The notes beneath the pieces are model-generated. The model saw only the letters and a list, made by a program, of their open reading frames with translations. It made no database searches and was not told where the DNA came from. From Streptomyces davaonensis JCM 4913 (GTDB taxonomy: Bacteria > Actinomycetota > Actinomycetes > Streptomycetales > Streptomycetaceae), in NCBI RefSeq assembly GCF_000349325.1, contig NC_020504.1, positions 3,258,053 through 3,322,052 on the forward strand: 64,000 bases of DNA, in the 5' to 3' direction. The number at the start of each line of letters is the position of its first letter. Position 1 is the stretch's first letter. The position numbers and the translations under genes were made by a program. Below, in pieces: positions 38,333 to 47,789 of this stretch.

Positions 38333-39331
38333 GTGGAGCGCAGGACGATCGGCGCGGCGGCGCTCGTGGTGGGGGCTGTCGGACTCGGGTGCATGCCGAT
38401 GAGCTGGGCGTACAGCGGATCGCGGCAGCGCGGTGACGAGTCGCTGAGGGCCGTGCACCGGGCGCTCGATCTGGGCTCGACGCTGCTGGACACCGCCGAC
38501 ATGTACGGCCCGTTCACCAACGAGCTGTTGCTGGGGCGGGTGTTGAAGGAGCGGCGGCCGGAGGCCTTCGTGTCGACGAAGGTCGGACTGCTGGTCGGCG
38601 AGCAGCACATCGTCGCCAACGGCCGCCCCGGGTACGTGAAGCGGGCGTGCGACGCCTCGCTGCGGCGCCTCCAGACGGATGTGATCGACCTGTACCAGCT
38701 GCACCGCGCCGACCCCGAGATCCCGGTCGAGGAGACCTGGGGGGCGATGGCGGAGCTCGTCCAGGCCGGAAAGGTACGGGCGTTGGGCATGTGCGCGGTC
38801 GGCGCGCGCGGCGGTCGGCGGTCCGGGGCGGGCCTGCACGACAGCACGCTCCGGCAGTTGCGGCGGATGCAGCAGGTCTTCCCGGTGAGCGCGGTGCAGG
38901 CGGAGCTGTCGGTGTGGTCACCGGAGGCGCTGGAGTCGCTGCTTCCGTGGTGCGAGGCGCGCGGGATCGGCTTCCTGGCGGCGATGCCGCTCGGCAACGG
39001 CTTCCTCACCGGCACGCTGACCCCGGGCGAGGGCTTCGAACCGGACGACGTCCGCGCTCGCCACCCTCGCTTCACGGCGGAGATGATGGCGGCCAACCAG
39101 CCCATAGTCGTGGGCCTGCGCCGCATCGCCCGCCGCCACGGGGAGCACGTCACCCCGGCCCAGGTGGCTCTGGCCTGGGTCATGGCCCAGGGCAACCACG
39201 TGGTCCCGGCCCCCGGCGCCAAGCGGGAACGCTGGGTGACGGAGAACGCCGGGGCGGCGGAGCTGCGGCTCACGGCGGAGGACCTGGCGGAGATCGGGAT
39301 GCTGCCGGGGGCTCGGGGGTCGTGGGACTGA
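38333..39331 (+). CDS. Aldo/keto reductase
   Basis: 332 residues from the GTG at 38333 with GGGAGG upstream. It starts VERRTIGAAALVVGAVGLGCMPM, resembling the AKR12/13 type. The catalytic Asp-Tyr are in DTADMYGPFTNE, the Lys in VSTKVG and the His in YQLHRAD. It is an NADPH-dependent carbonyl reductase of unknown substrate. It is divergent from the hydroxyacid dehydrogenase gene; both are redox enzymes, but coupling is not evident. Confidence 0.9.
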   Translation: MERRTIGAAALVVGAVGLGCMPMSWAYSGSRQRGDESLRAVHRALDLGSTLLDTADMYGPFTNELLLGRVLKERRPEAFVSTKVGLLVGEQHIVANGRPGYVKRACDASLRRLQTDVIDLYQLHRADPEIPVEETWGAMAELVQAGKVRALGMCAVGARGGRRSGAGLHDSTLRQLRRMQQVFPVSAVQAELSVWSPEALESLLPWCEARGIGFLAAMPLGNGFLTGTLTPGEGFEPDDVRARHPRFTAEMMAANQPIVVGLRRIARRHGEHVTPAQVALAWVMAQGNHVVPAPGAKRERWVTENAGAAELRLTAEDLAEIGMLPGARGSWD

Positions 39332-39464
39332 GGGTCCCGCAGTCGGCCTGACCTGCGGCGCTCCGGAGGGCGGCCGCGGCGGGCGCGATTCGGGATCCCG
39401 TGATCGGGAACCTGTGGGGCGCGAGCGGTGTATGACAAGTAGTAGCCGCCCCGTCGAAGGGACC

Positions 39465-40634
39465 ATGATCGTGCAACGTCGAGCTGTGACGGCCGTATTG
39501 GCCGCGGCCGCGCTCCTGCTGACGGCCGGGTGCTCCTCCGACGACGAAGGGGGATCGTCCGCCGGGGGTGACGGCACGGCGTCGAGCGATACGACGTCGG
39601 CGGCGCCCTCCTCCGGGACGACGGAGGAGGCCGCGCCCGCGAAGGGCTCCGCCGAGGTGGTGCGCACCGTCGCCGAGAATCTGAAGTCGCCCTGGGGCCT
39701 GGCCCCGCTCCCCGACGGCACCCTGCTCGTCTCCTCGCGCGACGAGGCCACGATCACCCGGGTGGATCCCAAGACGGGCAAGCAGACCGAGCTGGGCGAG
39801 GTGCCCGGGGTCTCCCCGGCCGGCGAGGGCGGCCTGATGGGCCTCGCGCTCTCCCCGGACTACGCCTCGGACCACATGATCTACGCCTACTTCACCTCGG
39901 CGTCCGACAACCGCATCGTCCGCATGCTGTACGAGGAGGGCAAGCCGTCCGGCGAGCAACTGGGCGCACCCGACACGATCTTCCGGGGCATCCCCAAGGG
40001 CTTCGTCCACAACGGCGGCCGGATCGCGTTCGGCCCCGACAAGATGCTCTACGCGGGCACCGGCGAGAGCGGCGAGGAGGGCCTGTCCCAGGACAAGGAG
40101 TCCCTGGGCGGCAAGATCCTGCGCCTGACCCCCGAGGGCGAACCCGCCCCGGGCAACCCCTTCCCCGACTCCCCCGTGTACTCCTACGGCCACCGCAATG
40201 TGCAGGGCCTGGCCTGGGACAGCAAACAGCGCCTGTTCGCCGCGGAGTTCGGGCAGGACACCTGGGACGAGCTGAACGCGATCAAGCCGGGCGACAACTA
40301 CGGCTGGCCGGAGGCGGAGGGCAAGTCCGACGACCCGGCGTTCCACAACCCGATAGCCCAGTGGACCACCGACGAGGCCTCCCCCAGCGGCATCGCCTAC
40401 GCCGAGGGCTCGATCTGGATGGCGGGCCTGAGGGGCGAGCGCCTGTGGCGGATCCCGCTGAAGGGCACGGAGGCGGCGGCGGAACCGCAGGCGTTCCTGG
40501 AGGGCGACTACGGCCGACTGCGCACGGTGGCACCGGCGGACGGCGACAAGCTGTGGCTGGTCACCAGCAGCACGGACGGCCGGGGCAGCCCGGAGGACTC
40601 GGACGACCGGATTCTGGAGGTGCGGGTGAGCTAG
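39465..40634 (+). CDS. Lipoprotein PQQ-type glucose/sorbosone dehydrogenase
   Basis: About 389 residues. ATG at 39465 (a GTG at 39471 is better spaced from AAGGGA). The lipoprotein signal ends LLLTAGC, followed by a Ser/Gly-rich linker. The body is a six-bladed propeller of the GSDH family with ENLKSPWGLAPLPDG, GEGGLMGLALSPDY, YSYGHRNVQGLAWD and DNYGWPEAEG motifs and the catalytic His in FVHNGGRIAFGP. It oxidises an aldose outside the membrane with PQQ if the cofactor is available. It converges on a small gene 10 bases away. Confidence 0.88.
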   Translation: MIVQRRAVTAVLAAAALLLTAGCSSDDEGGSSAGGDGTASSDTTSAAPSSGTTEEAAPAKGSAEVVRTVAENLKSPWGLAPLPDGTLLVSSRDEATITRVDPKTGKQTELGEVPGVSPAGEGGLMGLALSPDYASDHMIYAYFTSASDNRIVRMLYEEGKPSGEQLGAPDTIFRGIPKGFVHNGGRIAFGPDKMLYAGTGESGEEGLSQDKESLGGKILRLTPEGEPAPGNPFPDSPVYSYGHRNVQGLAWDSKQRLFAAEFGQDTWDELNAIKPGDNYGWPEAEGKSDDPAFHNPIAQWTTDEASPSGIAYAEGSIWMAGLRGERLWRIPLKGTEAAAEPQAFLEGDYGRLRTVAPADGDKLWLVTSSTDGRGSPEDSDDRILEVRVS

Positions 40635-40644
40635 AACCGACGGC

Positions 40645-40830
40645 TCAGTCCTCGTCCGGCTCCGACTCCGACTCCGGTTTCCGTACGACGACCTTCCCGG
40701 ACGCCAGATCTATCGGCCCCCGTCCCGGATCCGCGTCCCCCACGTCCACCCGGGTGAGTTCCAGCCTGTTCCGCTCATCGCGGGTGTGCTTGCGGCCAGG
40801 TGCGAACAGTTCCTCGAAGGGGTTGAACAT
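40645..40830 (-). CDS. DUF6191-type small protein
   Basis: 61 residues (MFNPFEELFAPGRKHTRDE then a Pro/Gly/Asp-rich end). I recognise it as the conserved actinobacterial small protein classed under DUF6191. It is charged and soluble, with no transmembrane segment. It begins with a usable site (GGAAAGGGAAGCG) and lies downstream of the LuxR-type gene on the same strand, 40 bases past its stop, so it may be cotranscribed. Confidence 0.75.
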   Translation of the reverse strand: MFNPFEELFAPGRKHTRDERNRLELTRVDVGDADPGRGPIDLASGKVVVRKPESESEPDED

Positions 40831-40870
40831 CGCTTCCCTTTCCGTGGCGCGTGGCGGAGTCAGTCACTGG

Positions 40871-43800
40871 TCATCCGGCCCCCACCCGCTCCCCGTCCCC
40901 CATCGCGAACAGCCCCATGCGATGAGCCACCGCCGCCGCCTCGCCCCGCCCGGCGACACCCAGCTTGGCGAGGATGTTGGAGACGTGAACGCTGGCCGTC
41001 TTCGGGGAGATGAAGAGTTCCTCGGCTATCTGACGGTTGGTGCGGCCGGCGGAGACCAGGCGCAGGACGTCGTGTTCGCGGGTGGTGAGGCCGAGGGTGT
41101 CGGTTGAGGGGCGGCGGGCGTCGGACGTCAGGGGCAGGCGGGCCCGCTGGGCGAGCGCGGTGACCTCGTCGGCCAGGGGGCGGGCGCCCAGATGCTCGGC
41201 GACCGCGTGGGAAAGGCGGAGCAGGTCCGCCGCGGGCGCGCGGTCGTGCTCGTCGCCCGCCGTGAGCAGCGCCTCGGCGAGCCGGTGGCGGACCTGGGCG
41301 AGGTCGTAGGGACGCTGGAGCTGTTCGAAGGCGGTGACCACCGTCGACCAGAGATCGACCGGAGTGTGTCCCTCGGCGCGCTGGAGTTCGGCGCGGACCC
41401 ACTGATCGTAGGCGTGCCAGACGGGGGCGTCGGTGGTGAGGGTCTTGACGGCGGTGAGGACACGTTCCAGGGTCTCCGCGCGGCCCTCCTGGGCTGCGGG
41501 CAGGTCCCGGGCGTCGGCCTCGGCGGTGGCGGCGGCCAGCAGCAGGGGCCAGGCGTAGCGCTGGGTGCCGGGCTGGAAGCCGGTGTCGAGGGTGCGCGCG
41601 AGTTCGGCACGGGCGTCGGGGAGGCGGCCCTCGGTGGCGGCGAGGGCGATGGCGAGCCGGGACAGCGGCAGGGTGTTCTGCGGCATGGGGTCGTGGGTGC
41701 CGTAGGAGGCGCGGCCGTCGGCCAGGTGCCGGGCCGCCTCCTCCAGGTGCCCGCGGGACAGGGCGACGTGGGCCAGGCAGCGGGCGGCGCAGCCGTGTGG
41801 CTTGGCGACCTGTCCCGTGCGCTGGGCGGTGACCGCCGCCTCGGTGGCCTCGTCCCAGCGGCCCAGGGGGATCAGCGCCTCGGCGAGGTTGGCCCAGATC
41901 CAGGCCTCGGAGTCGCGCAGGCCGCGGTCCTGGGTGAGCCTGAGCCCCTCCTGGAGGATGCCCAGCGCCTCCTCGGGACGGCCGATGCCCACCAGGACGG
42001 ACCCGAGGTTGATGTGGACCCGTCCGATCACGGAGGGCAGTCCGAGGGGCAGGGCCTGCTCGCGCACCTCGTGCATCAGGGCGAGCCCGGCCTCGATGTC
42101 CCCCGCGTCGACGACGAGGAGGCCGAGCGTGAGCCGGGCGTTCAGCTCGATGTCGGTGGCACCGACCATGCGCGCGTACTCGACGGCGCGCTCGGCCGCG
42201 GTCATCGCGTCGGGGCCCGGCGCACGGACCATGGCCCAGGCGGCGACGGTGGCCAGCACCTCGGCGTGCACCTCGGACGGCGGCAGCCCGCAGACCAGGT
42301 CCTTGGCGGTCTCGATCTCCTGCCAGCCGTCGCCTCGGCCCTGCGCCGGGATCAGCCGAGAGCGCTGGATCCAGAACCAGGCGGACCGCAGCGGATCGCC
42401 CTCCGCCTCCAGGAGGTGCAGCGCCCGCTTGGTGATCTTCAGTGCGCGTTCCCGCTCCCCGCAGAGCCGTCCGGCGACGGCGGCCTCGGCCATCAGGTCG
42501 AGATAGCGCAGGGGTGTGGTGGCGGGATCGCAGCCGCAGGGCGGGTAGGCCTCGGCGTAGTCGACGGGGCGAAGCCCCGCGCGTACGTCCTCGGGGGCGG
42601 TCTCCCACAGCTCCATCGCGCGTTCCAGGAGGCGCAGTTGCTCGGAGTAGGCGTGCCGGCGGCGGGCCGTGACGGAGGCGTCGAGGACGGCGGGGAGGGC
42701 CTTGGCGGGGTCGTGGGCGTGGTACCAGTAGCTGGCCAGGCGCATCACGCGTTCGTCGGCCGGGACGAGGCCCGGGTCGGCCTGGAGGGCCTCGGCGTAG
42801 GCGCGGTTGAGGCGGGAGCGTTCGCCGGGCAGCAGGTCGTCGCCGACGGCCTCGCGGACCAGGGAGTGCCGGAAGCGGTAGCCGTCGCCGCCGGGCGCGG
42901 GGGTGAGGATGCTGGCGCCCACAGCGGCTCGCAGTGCCTCGATGAGGTCGTCCTCGGCGAGCCGGGCGACGGCGGCGAGCAGCCGGTACTCCACGGTGGA
43001 GCCGCCCTCGGCGACGATCCGGGCGACCCGCTGGGCGGTCTCGGGCAGCGCCTCGACCCGCACCAGGAGCAGATCGCGCAGGGAGTCGGTGAGCCCGGTG
43101 CAGCAGCCCTCGTGGGAGGCGACGGCGAGTTCCTCGACGAAGAAGGCGTTGCCGTCGGAGCGTTCGAAGATCTCGTCGACCTGGTCGGGGTCGGGTTCGG
43201 CGGCGAGGATCCCGGCGATCTGGCGCCCGACCTCGGCGTGGGTGAAGCGGTCCAGTTCGATCCGGCGGACGGTGCGCAGCCGGTCGAGTTCGGCGAGCAG
43301 GGGGCGCAGCGGGTGGCGGCGGTGGATGTCGTCGGCGCGGTAGGTGGCGAGGACGACCAGGCGGCCGGTGCGCAGGGTGCGCAGGAGGTAGGCGAGGAGG
43401 TGCCGGGTGGAGGCGTCGGCCCAGTGCAGGTCCTCCAGGGCGAGCACGACCGTGCGGTCGGCGGTGACGCGTTCCAGCAGCCGTGCGGTGAGTTCGAAGA
43501 GGCGGGCGGTGCCGTTCTCGTCGTGGCGGCCGGGGCCGGTGGCGCCGAGTTCGGGCAGCAGCCGGGCCAGTTCCTCCTCCTGGCCCTGGGCGGCAGCGGC
43601 CAGTTCGGTGGGGAGGGCGTGGCGCAGGGCGCGCAGGGCGGTGGAGAAGGGGGCGAAGGGCAGTCCGTCGGCGCCGATCTCGACACAGCCGCCGAGCGCG
43701 ACGACGGCGCCGCCGTCGGTGGCGTGGTGCGCGAACTCCTCGACCAGGCGGGTCTTGCCGACCCCGGCCTCGCCGCCGAGCAGCAGCGCCTGCGGCTCGC

Positions 43801-43969
43801 CCGTGTCAGCACGGGCGAGCGCGTCCTTCAGGGTCTGAAGCTCCTCGGCGCGGCCGACGAACACGGGGCTGACGGACTGGGTCTCCACTTGCCAGAGCAT
43901 CGCATGCGGCGCTGACGGTGGGGCACCGGTTTTCTCGGTGTGCCCCACCGTCAACCCCCCGGTGCTCAT
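40871..43969 (-). CDS. Large ATPase-LuxR (LAL) transcriptional regulator
   Basis: About 1032 residues from the ATG at 43969, which overlaps the upstream small gene by ATGA; a second start at 43900 (MLWQVETQSV) is possible. Domains: an AAA/STAND ATPase with Walker A GGEAGVGKTRL (about 63-73) and Walker B VLALEDLHWAD (about 180); winged-helix/TPR-like repeats (about 400-930); and a C-terminal LuxR HTH (about 955-1025, LTTREHDVLRLVSAGRTNRQ, SPKTASVHVSNILAKLGV). LALs such as MalT are inducer- and ATP-dependent activators. The target is unknown. A 14-bp inverted repeat (43913-43953) lies between the two starts. Confidence 0.9.
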   Translation of the reverse strand: MSTGGLTVGHTEKTGAPPSAPHAMLWQVETQSVSPVFVGRAEELQTLKDALARADTGEPQALLLGGEAGVGKTRLVEEFAHHATDGGAVVALGGCVEIGADGLPFAPFSTALRALRHALPTELAAAAQGQEEELARLLPELGATGPGRHDENGTARLFELTARLLERVTADRTVVLALEDLHWADASTRHLLAYLLRTLRTGRLVVLATYRADDIHRRHPLRPLLAELDRLRTVRRIELDRFTHAEVGRQIAGILAAEPDPDQVDEIFERSDGNAFFVEELAVASHEGCCTGLTDSLRDLLLVRVEALPETAQRVARIVAEGGSTVEYRLLAAVARLAEDDLIEALRAAVGASILTPAPGGDGYRFRHSLVREAVGDDLLPGERSRLNRAYAEALQADPGLVPADERVMRLASYWYHAHDPAKALPAVLDASVTARRRHAYSEQLRLLERAMELWETAPEDVRAGLRPVDYAEAYPPCGCDPATTPLRYLDLMAEAAVAGRLCGERERALKITKRALHLLEAEGDPLRSAWFWIQRSRLIPAQGRGDGWQEIETAKDLVCGLPPSEVHAEVLATVAAWAMVRAPGPDAMTAAERAVEYARMVGATDIELNARLTLGLLVVDAGDIEAGLALMHEVREQALPLGLPSVIGRVHINLGSVLVGIGRPEEALGILQEGLRLTQDRGLRDSEAWIWANLAEALIPLGRWDEATEAAVTAQRTGQVAKPHGCAARCLAHVALSRGHLEEAARHLADGRASYGTHDPMPQNTLPLSRLAIALAATEGRLPDARAELARTLDTGFQPGTQRYAWPLLLAAATAEADARDLPAAQEGRAETLERVLTAVKTLTTDAPVWHAYDQWVRAELQRAEGHTPVDLWSTVVTAFEQLQRPYDLAQVRHRLAEALLTAGDEHDRAPAADLLRLSHAVAEHLGARPLADEVTALAQRARLPLTSDARRPSTDTLGLTTREHDVLRLVSAGRTNRQIAEELFISPKTASVHVSNILAKLGVAGRGEAAAVAHRMGLFAMGDGERVGAG
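43913..43953 (-). repeat. 14-bp perfect inverted repeat at the LAL gene start
   Basis: TGACGGTGGGGCAC (43913-43926) and GTGCCCCACCGTCA (43940-43953) flank a 13-base loop. It lies within the first codons if translation starts at 43969, or in the leader if it starts at 43900. It could be an autoregulatory operator or an RNA hairpin controlling the second cistron. Confidence 0.65.
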
Positions 43970-44151
43970 GCGGTGCGGGCGGTGCGGAGCCGGCCGCGGC
44001 GGGAGATATGGCTCTCGCTCTCGGCGGCCCGTCCGGCGGCTTCCCGGCGGGCGGCGCGGCGGCTGCGGACGGCCTCGCGGGCCAGGCGCTCGTTGTCGGC
44101 CTCGCGGATCAGGTCGGCGGAACGGAGGTGGTGAAGCTCGTACTCGAACAT
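43966..44151 (-). CDS. Small charged protein coupled to LAL regulator
   Basis: 61 residues starting MFEYELHHLRSADLIREAD with AGGGGA upstream of the ATG at 44151. It is highly charged (Arg/Glu-rich) and mainly helical in prediction, with no known domain. Its TGA overlaps the ATG of the LAL regulator (ATGA), implying translational coupling. I recall homologues in other Streptomyces with no function assigned. It may be a partner or inhibitor of the regulator, which is only inferred from linkage. Confidence 0.7.
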   Translation of the reverse strand: MFEYELHHLRSADLIREADNERLAREAVRSRRAARREAAGRAAESESHISRRGRLRTARTA

Positions 44152-44281
44152 GGTGTCCCCTGTGGAGAGTTGGTTTTCGCGGCTGCTTGCTGCGATGACT
44201 CAACTTTCGTCTCCCAGGGGGGTCCGCCACATCGGGAGAGTTCCGCATCTTCGGCGGCGCCGAGGGCCTTAGACGCGCAGA

Positions 44282-44328
44282 AGGGGCCTCAGAGGCTCCG
44301 TAAGGTGCTTACGGATGCTCTAAGACCC
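44282..44328 (-). terminator. Long extended-stem terminator
   Basis: An inner perfect stem TCCGTAAG/CTTACGGA (44297-44304, 44308-44315) is extended by outer arms AGGGGCCTCAGAG and CTCTAAGACCCCT, which pair with G-U and two mismatches. It starts 18 bases past the stop of the 192-aa membrane protein gene and should insulate the small-gene/LAL operon downstream. Confidence 0.7.
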
Positions 44329-44346
44329 CTCAGGACCTGCGGTGAT

Positions 44347-44925
44347 TCAGCTGGTGGAGGGCAGTCCGAGCATGACGTCGGTGTACTTGAGGACCGCGAG
44401 GAGCAGGCCGATCACGCCGAGCGCGACGCCCGCCCAGGAGACCGACTTGATCCAGACCGGCTGCGGCTGACCCGGGGCGCCGAACGCCGGCCGGGCGAGG
44501 GTCAGGACGCCGACGATCAGCGCGACCAGGGCGAACGCACCGCCCCACAGCGCGGTGGTCTGCCAGGCGTCGCCGTAGACGGCCTCCAGCTGCTGGGCGA
44601 CGCTCGCGTTCGAGGCGGCCTGCATCTCCAGCTGGCCGGTGATCTCGCTGCGCGCCGCGGCCACGGTGCCGACCCAGCTGCCGGTCAGCGCGACCAGGCC
44701 GAGCGCGGCGGAGACGACCGCGGCGGCGCCCTGGCCGACGAAGGAGGAGCCCTCCTGCGCGTCCGGGGTCAGCTCGGCGAGGTCGTCGCTGTCGTCGCCG
44801 TTCTCGAGGATCTCGGCGTCGGCCTCGATGGCGTCCTCGGTCTTGTTGACGTCCGCGGGCTCGGTGGCCTCGACGGCCTCCTGCTTCTCGGCGGTCTTCG
44901 TCTCGTCCACTGTCTTCGTTCCCAT
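44347..44925 (-). CDS. Membrane protein with acidic N-terminal tail
   Basis: 192 residues, ATG at 44925. Residues 1-60 are disordered and acidic (repeated Glu/Asp/Thr/Ala). Three hydrophobic segments follow: about 65-88 (GAAAVVSAALGLVALTG), 125-148 (ALWGGAFALVALIVGVLTLA) and 165-185 (WAGVALGVIGLLLAVL). No enzymatic motif is visible. It is conserved in Streptomyces as far as I know, without function. The GNAT gene lies 35 bases upstream and may be cotranscribed. Confidence 0.78.
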   Translation of the reverse strand: MGTKTVDETKTAEKQEAVEATEPADVNKTEDAIEADAEILENGDDSDDLAELTPDAQEGSSFVGQGAAAVVSAALGLVALTGSWVGTVAAARSEITGQLEMQAASNASVAQQLEAVYGDAWQTTALWGGAFALVALIVGVLTLARPAFGAPGQPQPVWIKSVSWAGVALGVIGLLLAVLKYTDVMLGLPSTS

Positions 44926-44960
44926 GTCTCGCACCGTACGGAGGCTGTCTGAGAGCTTTC

Positions 44961-45536
44961 TTAATGATCGCTGTGCGTGGCACGCGCGCGTGCGTCGTGC
45001 CATTCGGGGGCGAGGATCGCCCAGATCTCGGTGTCGTGGCGAACGCCCTTGTGGGGCCAGTTCTCCCGCAGTACGGCCTCCCGGCTCATGCCGAGCCGCC
45101 GGGCCACGTTGAGGCTGGGTTCGTTGGCCGCCGCGGCATGCCACTCCACCCGGTGCATGCCGCGCTCACCGAAGGCGAAGTCGAGGAGCACCCGCATCGC
45201 GCGGGTGACGAGCCCGCGGCCGGTCCCGGCGGGCTCCAGCCAGCAGCCGACCTCGCAGTTGCGGCTGTCCGCGTCGAAGTTCAGGAAGAGCACTCCGCCG
45301 ACGAGCTTCCCGTCCAGCCACAGTCCGTGCAGCGAGCCGGTGTCGGCGGCGCGCATGTCGGCGTAGCGCTGGAGGACCTCGCGGGCGCCGGCGGTGTCCT
45401 TGGCCTTCGAGCCGAACGGGACGTACTGGTTGATGAAGTCCCGGCCGCGTTCCAGGTGGGCCAGGAACTCCTCGGCGTGCCAGGGCTCCAGGGGCCGCAG
45501 TTCAGCGCCGTCGTCACCCAGCGATATCGCGTACAT
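44961..45536 (-). CDS. GNAT acetyltransferase (RimJ/RimL-like)
   Basis: 191 residues from the ATG at 45536 (MYAISLGDDGAELRPLEPW). It has GNAT motif D/A (GCWLEPAGTGRGLVTRAMRVLL; acetyl-CoA pocket near GTGRG) and motif B (WHAAAANEPSLNVARRLGM, REAVLRENW). RimJ/RimL members acetylate N-terminal amino groups of ribosomal or other proteins. Its start lies 23 bases inside the 3' end of the MMPL gene, suggesting coupling. Confidence 0.88.
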   Translation of the reverse strand: MYAISLGDDGAELRPLEPWHAEEFLAHLERGRDFINQYVPFGSKAKDTAGAREVLQRYADMRAADTGSLHGLWLDGKLVGGVLFLNFDADSRNCEVGCWLEPAGTGRGLVTRAMRVLLDFAFGERGMHRVEWHAAAANEPSLNVARRLGMSREAVLRENWPHKGVRHDTEIWAILAPEWHDARARATHSDH

Positions 45537-47742
45537 CGTCCCGCCGCTCCTCATCGAACTCCTCCACGACGTCGGCCAGCCTCTCATGGGCGGCGCGCGC
45601 CTCGGGCGGCTCGATGCTGATCCGCGGCAGCCGGGCGTCCAGCCAGCGGGGCAGCCACCAGTTGGCGCCGCCGAGGAGGTGCATGAGGGCGGGGACGAGC
45701 AGGGTGCGCAGGACGAAGGCGTCCAGGGCGACGGCGGCGGCGAGCGCGATGCCGAACATGGCGATCACGCGGTCGCCGCTGAGCACGAAGGCGAGGAAGA
45801 CCGAGATCATGATGACCGCGGCGGAGTTGATCACCCGGCTGGTCTCGGCGAGGCCGATCCGCACGGCCCGCCGGTTGTCGCCGGTCTCCAGCCACTCCTC
45901 GTACATCCGGCTGACCAGGAACACCTGGTAGTCCATGGAGAGCCCGAACAGCACGGACACCATGATCACGGGGAGGAAGGGCTCGATCGGCCCGGCCCGG
46001 CCGAGGCCCAGCAGCTCGCTGCCCCAGCCCCACTGGAAGATCGCGACGACGACTCCGAAGGCCGCGGCCACGGCGGCGATGTTCATCGCGGCGGCCTTCA
46101 GCGGGATGCCGATGGACCGGAAGGCGAGCAGGAGCAGCAGACAGCCGAGGCCGACCACGACGCCCACGAACAGGGGCAGCTTGCCGACGATGACGTCGGC
46201 GAAGTCGTCGTAGCCCGCGGTCACACCGCCGACCTGGAGGTCGAGCGAGGTGCCGGTCTCCGCGCGGGGCAGCACCTCGGAGCGCAGCCGCTCGACGAGA
46301 TCGCTGGTCTTCTGGGACTGCGGCGAGGATTCGGGGATCAGCGTGAGATACGCGGTGTCCCCCGCCGGGTTGTAGGTCACGGGGGTCACCGAGGCGACGC
46401 CCTCGGTGGACCGGAGCGTGGCGTCGAGGCTGTCCAGGGCGAGTTCGTCGTCGCCGCCGTCGACGTGCGTCACCAGCGTCAGGGGTCCGTTGACGCCGGG
46501 GCCGAAGCCGTCGGCGAGGAGGTCGTAGGCCTGCCGGGTGGTGGCGGTCTGCGGGTTGTTGCCCTGGTCGGAGGTGCCCAGGCGCAGGGAGAGCGTGGGC
46601 AGCGCGAGCAGGGTGATGACGACCAGGGCGAGGGCGCCGAGCAGCTTGGGGTGGCGTTCGACGAAGGCCGACCAGCGGGCTGCGAGCCCGGTCGGCAGCT
46701 CCGGCTCGGGGCCGTGCTCGACCAGCCTGCGCCGTTCGCGGCGGCTGAGGGCGCGCATGCCGATGAAGGAGAGCAGGGCGGGCAGCAGGGTCACGGAGGC
46801 CGCGACGGTCAGCACCACGGTCAGCGAGGCCGCGAGGGCGACGCCGTTGAGGAAGTTCAGCCGCAGGATCAGCATGCCCAGCAGGGCGATGCAAACGGTG
46901 GCACCCGCGAACACGACCGCCCGTCCGGTGGTCGCGACGGCGTTGGTGATGGACTCGGCGACGGGCAGCCCGCGCTTCAGTCCGCGCCGGTGCCGGGTGA
47001 CGATGAAGAGCGCGTAGTCGATGCCGACGCCGAGCCCGATCAGCATGCCGAGCATGGGGGCGAAGTCGGCGACGGTCATGGCGTGCCCGAGCAGCACGGT
47101 CCCGGCGTAGGCGGTGCCGACGCTGACCAGGGCCGTGGCGATGGGCAGCAGGGAGGCGGCGAGCGAGCCGAAGGCGAGGAAGAGCACGACGGCGGCGACC
47201 GCCACCCCGACCACCTCGGCGATATGCCCGCCGGAGGACTCGGTGAGCGCGACGGCGGAGCCGCCGAGCTCCACCTGGAGCCCGTCGGTCTCGGCGTCCT
47301 TGGCGGTGTCGACCACCGCCTGCGCCTCGGCCCGGTCGATGTTCTCGGCGCTGTCCTCGAAGGTGACGGTGGCGTAGGCGGTACGTCCGTCCTCGCTGAC
47401 CTGGGCCGCGCCGTGCTCGTCGGACGGGCCGGTGACGGCGGCCACGCCGGGCAGCTCGGCGATCTTCTCCAGGGTGCGGTCCATCGTCTGCTGCACGTCG
47501 GCGGCCCGGACGGTGCCGGAGTCGGTGTGCCAGACGATCGTGTCGCTGTCCCCGCCGAGGCCCTGGAAGCCGTCCTGGAGGAGCTGGGTGGCGCGGCCCG
47601 ACTCGGTGCCGGCGACCTCGTAGTCGTTGGAGTACGCGGAGCCCGCGACCGCGGCGGCGGCGCTCACCCCGACGAGGGCGACGAGCCACAGCAGTACGGC
47701 GACGAGGCGGCGCTGGACACACCAGCGTGCGAGTGCAGCCAC
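45514..47742 (-). CDS. MMPL/RND-family exporter
   Basis: 742 residues with two repeats of one plus five transmembrane segments, each preceded by an extracellular loop. GTG at 47742 follows GGGAG. The conserved MMPL motif GLGVGIDYALFIVTRHRRGL is in the first half, and GLSMDYQVFLVSRMYEEW is in the second. It exports lipids, glycolipids or secondary metabolites via proton motive force. A short inverted repeat (47790-47804) in its promoter may be an operator, but no regulator gene is adjacent. The GNAT gene overlaps its end. Confidence 0.9.
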   Translation of the reverse strand: MAALARWCVQRRLVAVLLWLVALVGVSAAAAVAGSAYSNDYEVAGTESGRATQLLQDGFQGLGGDSDTIVWHTDSGTVRAADVQQTMDRTLEKIAELPGVAAVTGPSDEHGAAQVSEDGRTAYATVTFEDSAENIDRAEAQAVVDTAKDAETDGLQVELGGSAVALTESSGGHIAEVVGVAVAAVVLFLAFGSLAASLLPIATALVSVGTAYAGTVLLGHAMTVADFAPMLGMLIGLGVGIDYALFIVTRHRRGLKRGLPVAESITNAVATTGRAVVFAGATVCIALLGMLILRLNFLNGVALAASLTVVLTVAASVTLLPALLSFIGMRALSRRERRRLVEHGPEPELPTGLAARWSAFVERHPKLLGALALVVITLLALPTLSLRLGTSDQGNNPQTATTRQAYDLLADGFGPGVNGPLTLVTHVDGGDDELALDSLDATLRSTEGVASVTPVTYNPAGDTAYLTLIPESSPQSQKTSDLVERLRSEVLPRAETGTSLDLQVGGVTAGYDDFADVIVGKLPLFVGVVVGLGCLLLLLAFRSIGIPLKAAAMNIAAVAAAFGVVVAIFQWGWGSELLGLGRAGPIEPFLPVIMVSVLFGLSMDYQVFLVSRMYEEWLETGDNRRAVRIGLAETSRVINSAAVIMISVFLAFVLSGDRVIAMFGIALAAAVALDAFVLRTLLVPALMHLLGGANWWLPRWLDARLPRISIEPPEARAAHERLADVVEEFDEERRDDVRDIAG

Positions 47743-47789
47743 GAACGTGCTCCCGGGGACGATGTGTGGATCTTTGACCGGGAACAGAG

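Noticed and set aside
39380..39420. GGGATCCCGTGATCGGGA dyad upstream of the PQQ-type dehydrogenase
   Set aside because: Short, GC-rich and imperfect; dyads of this size are expected by chance at this GC content.
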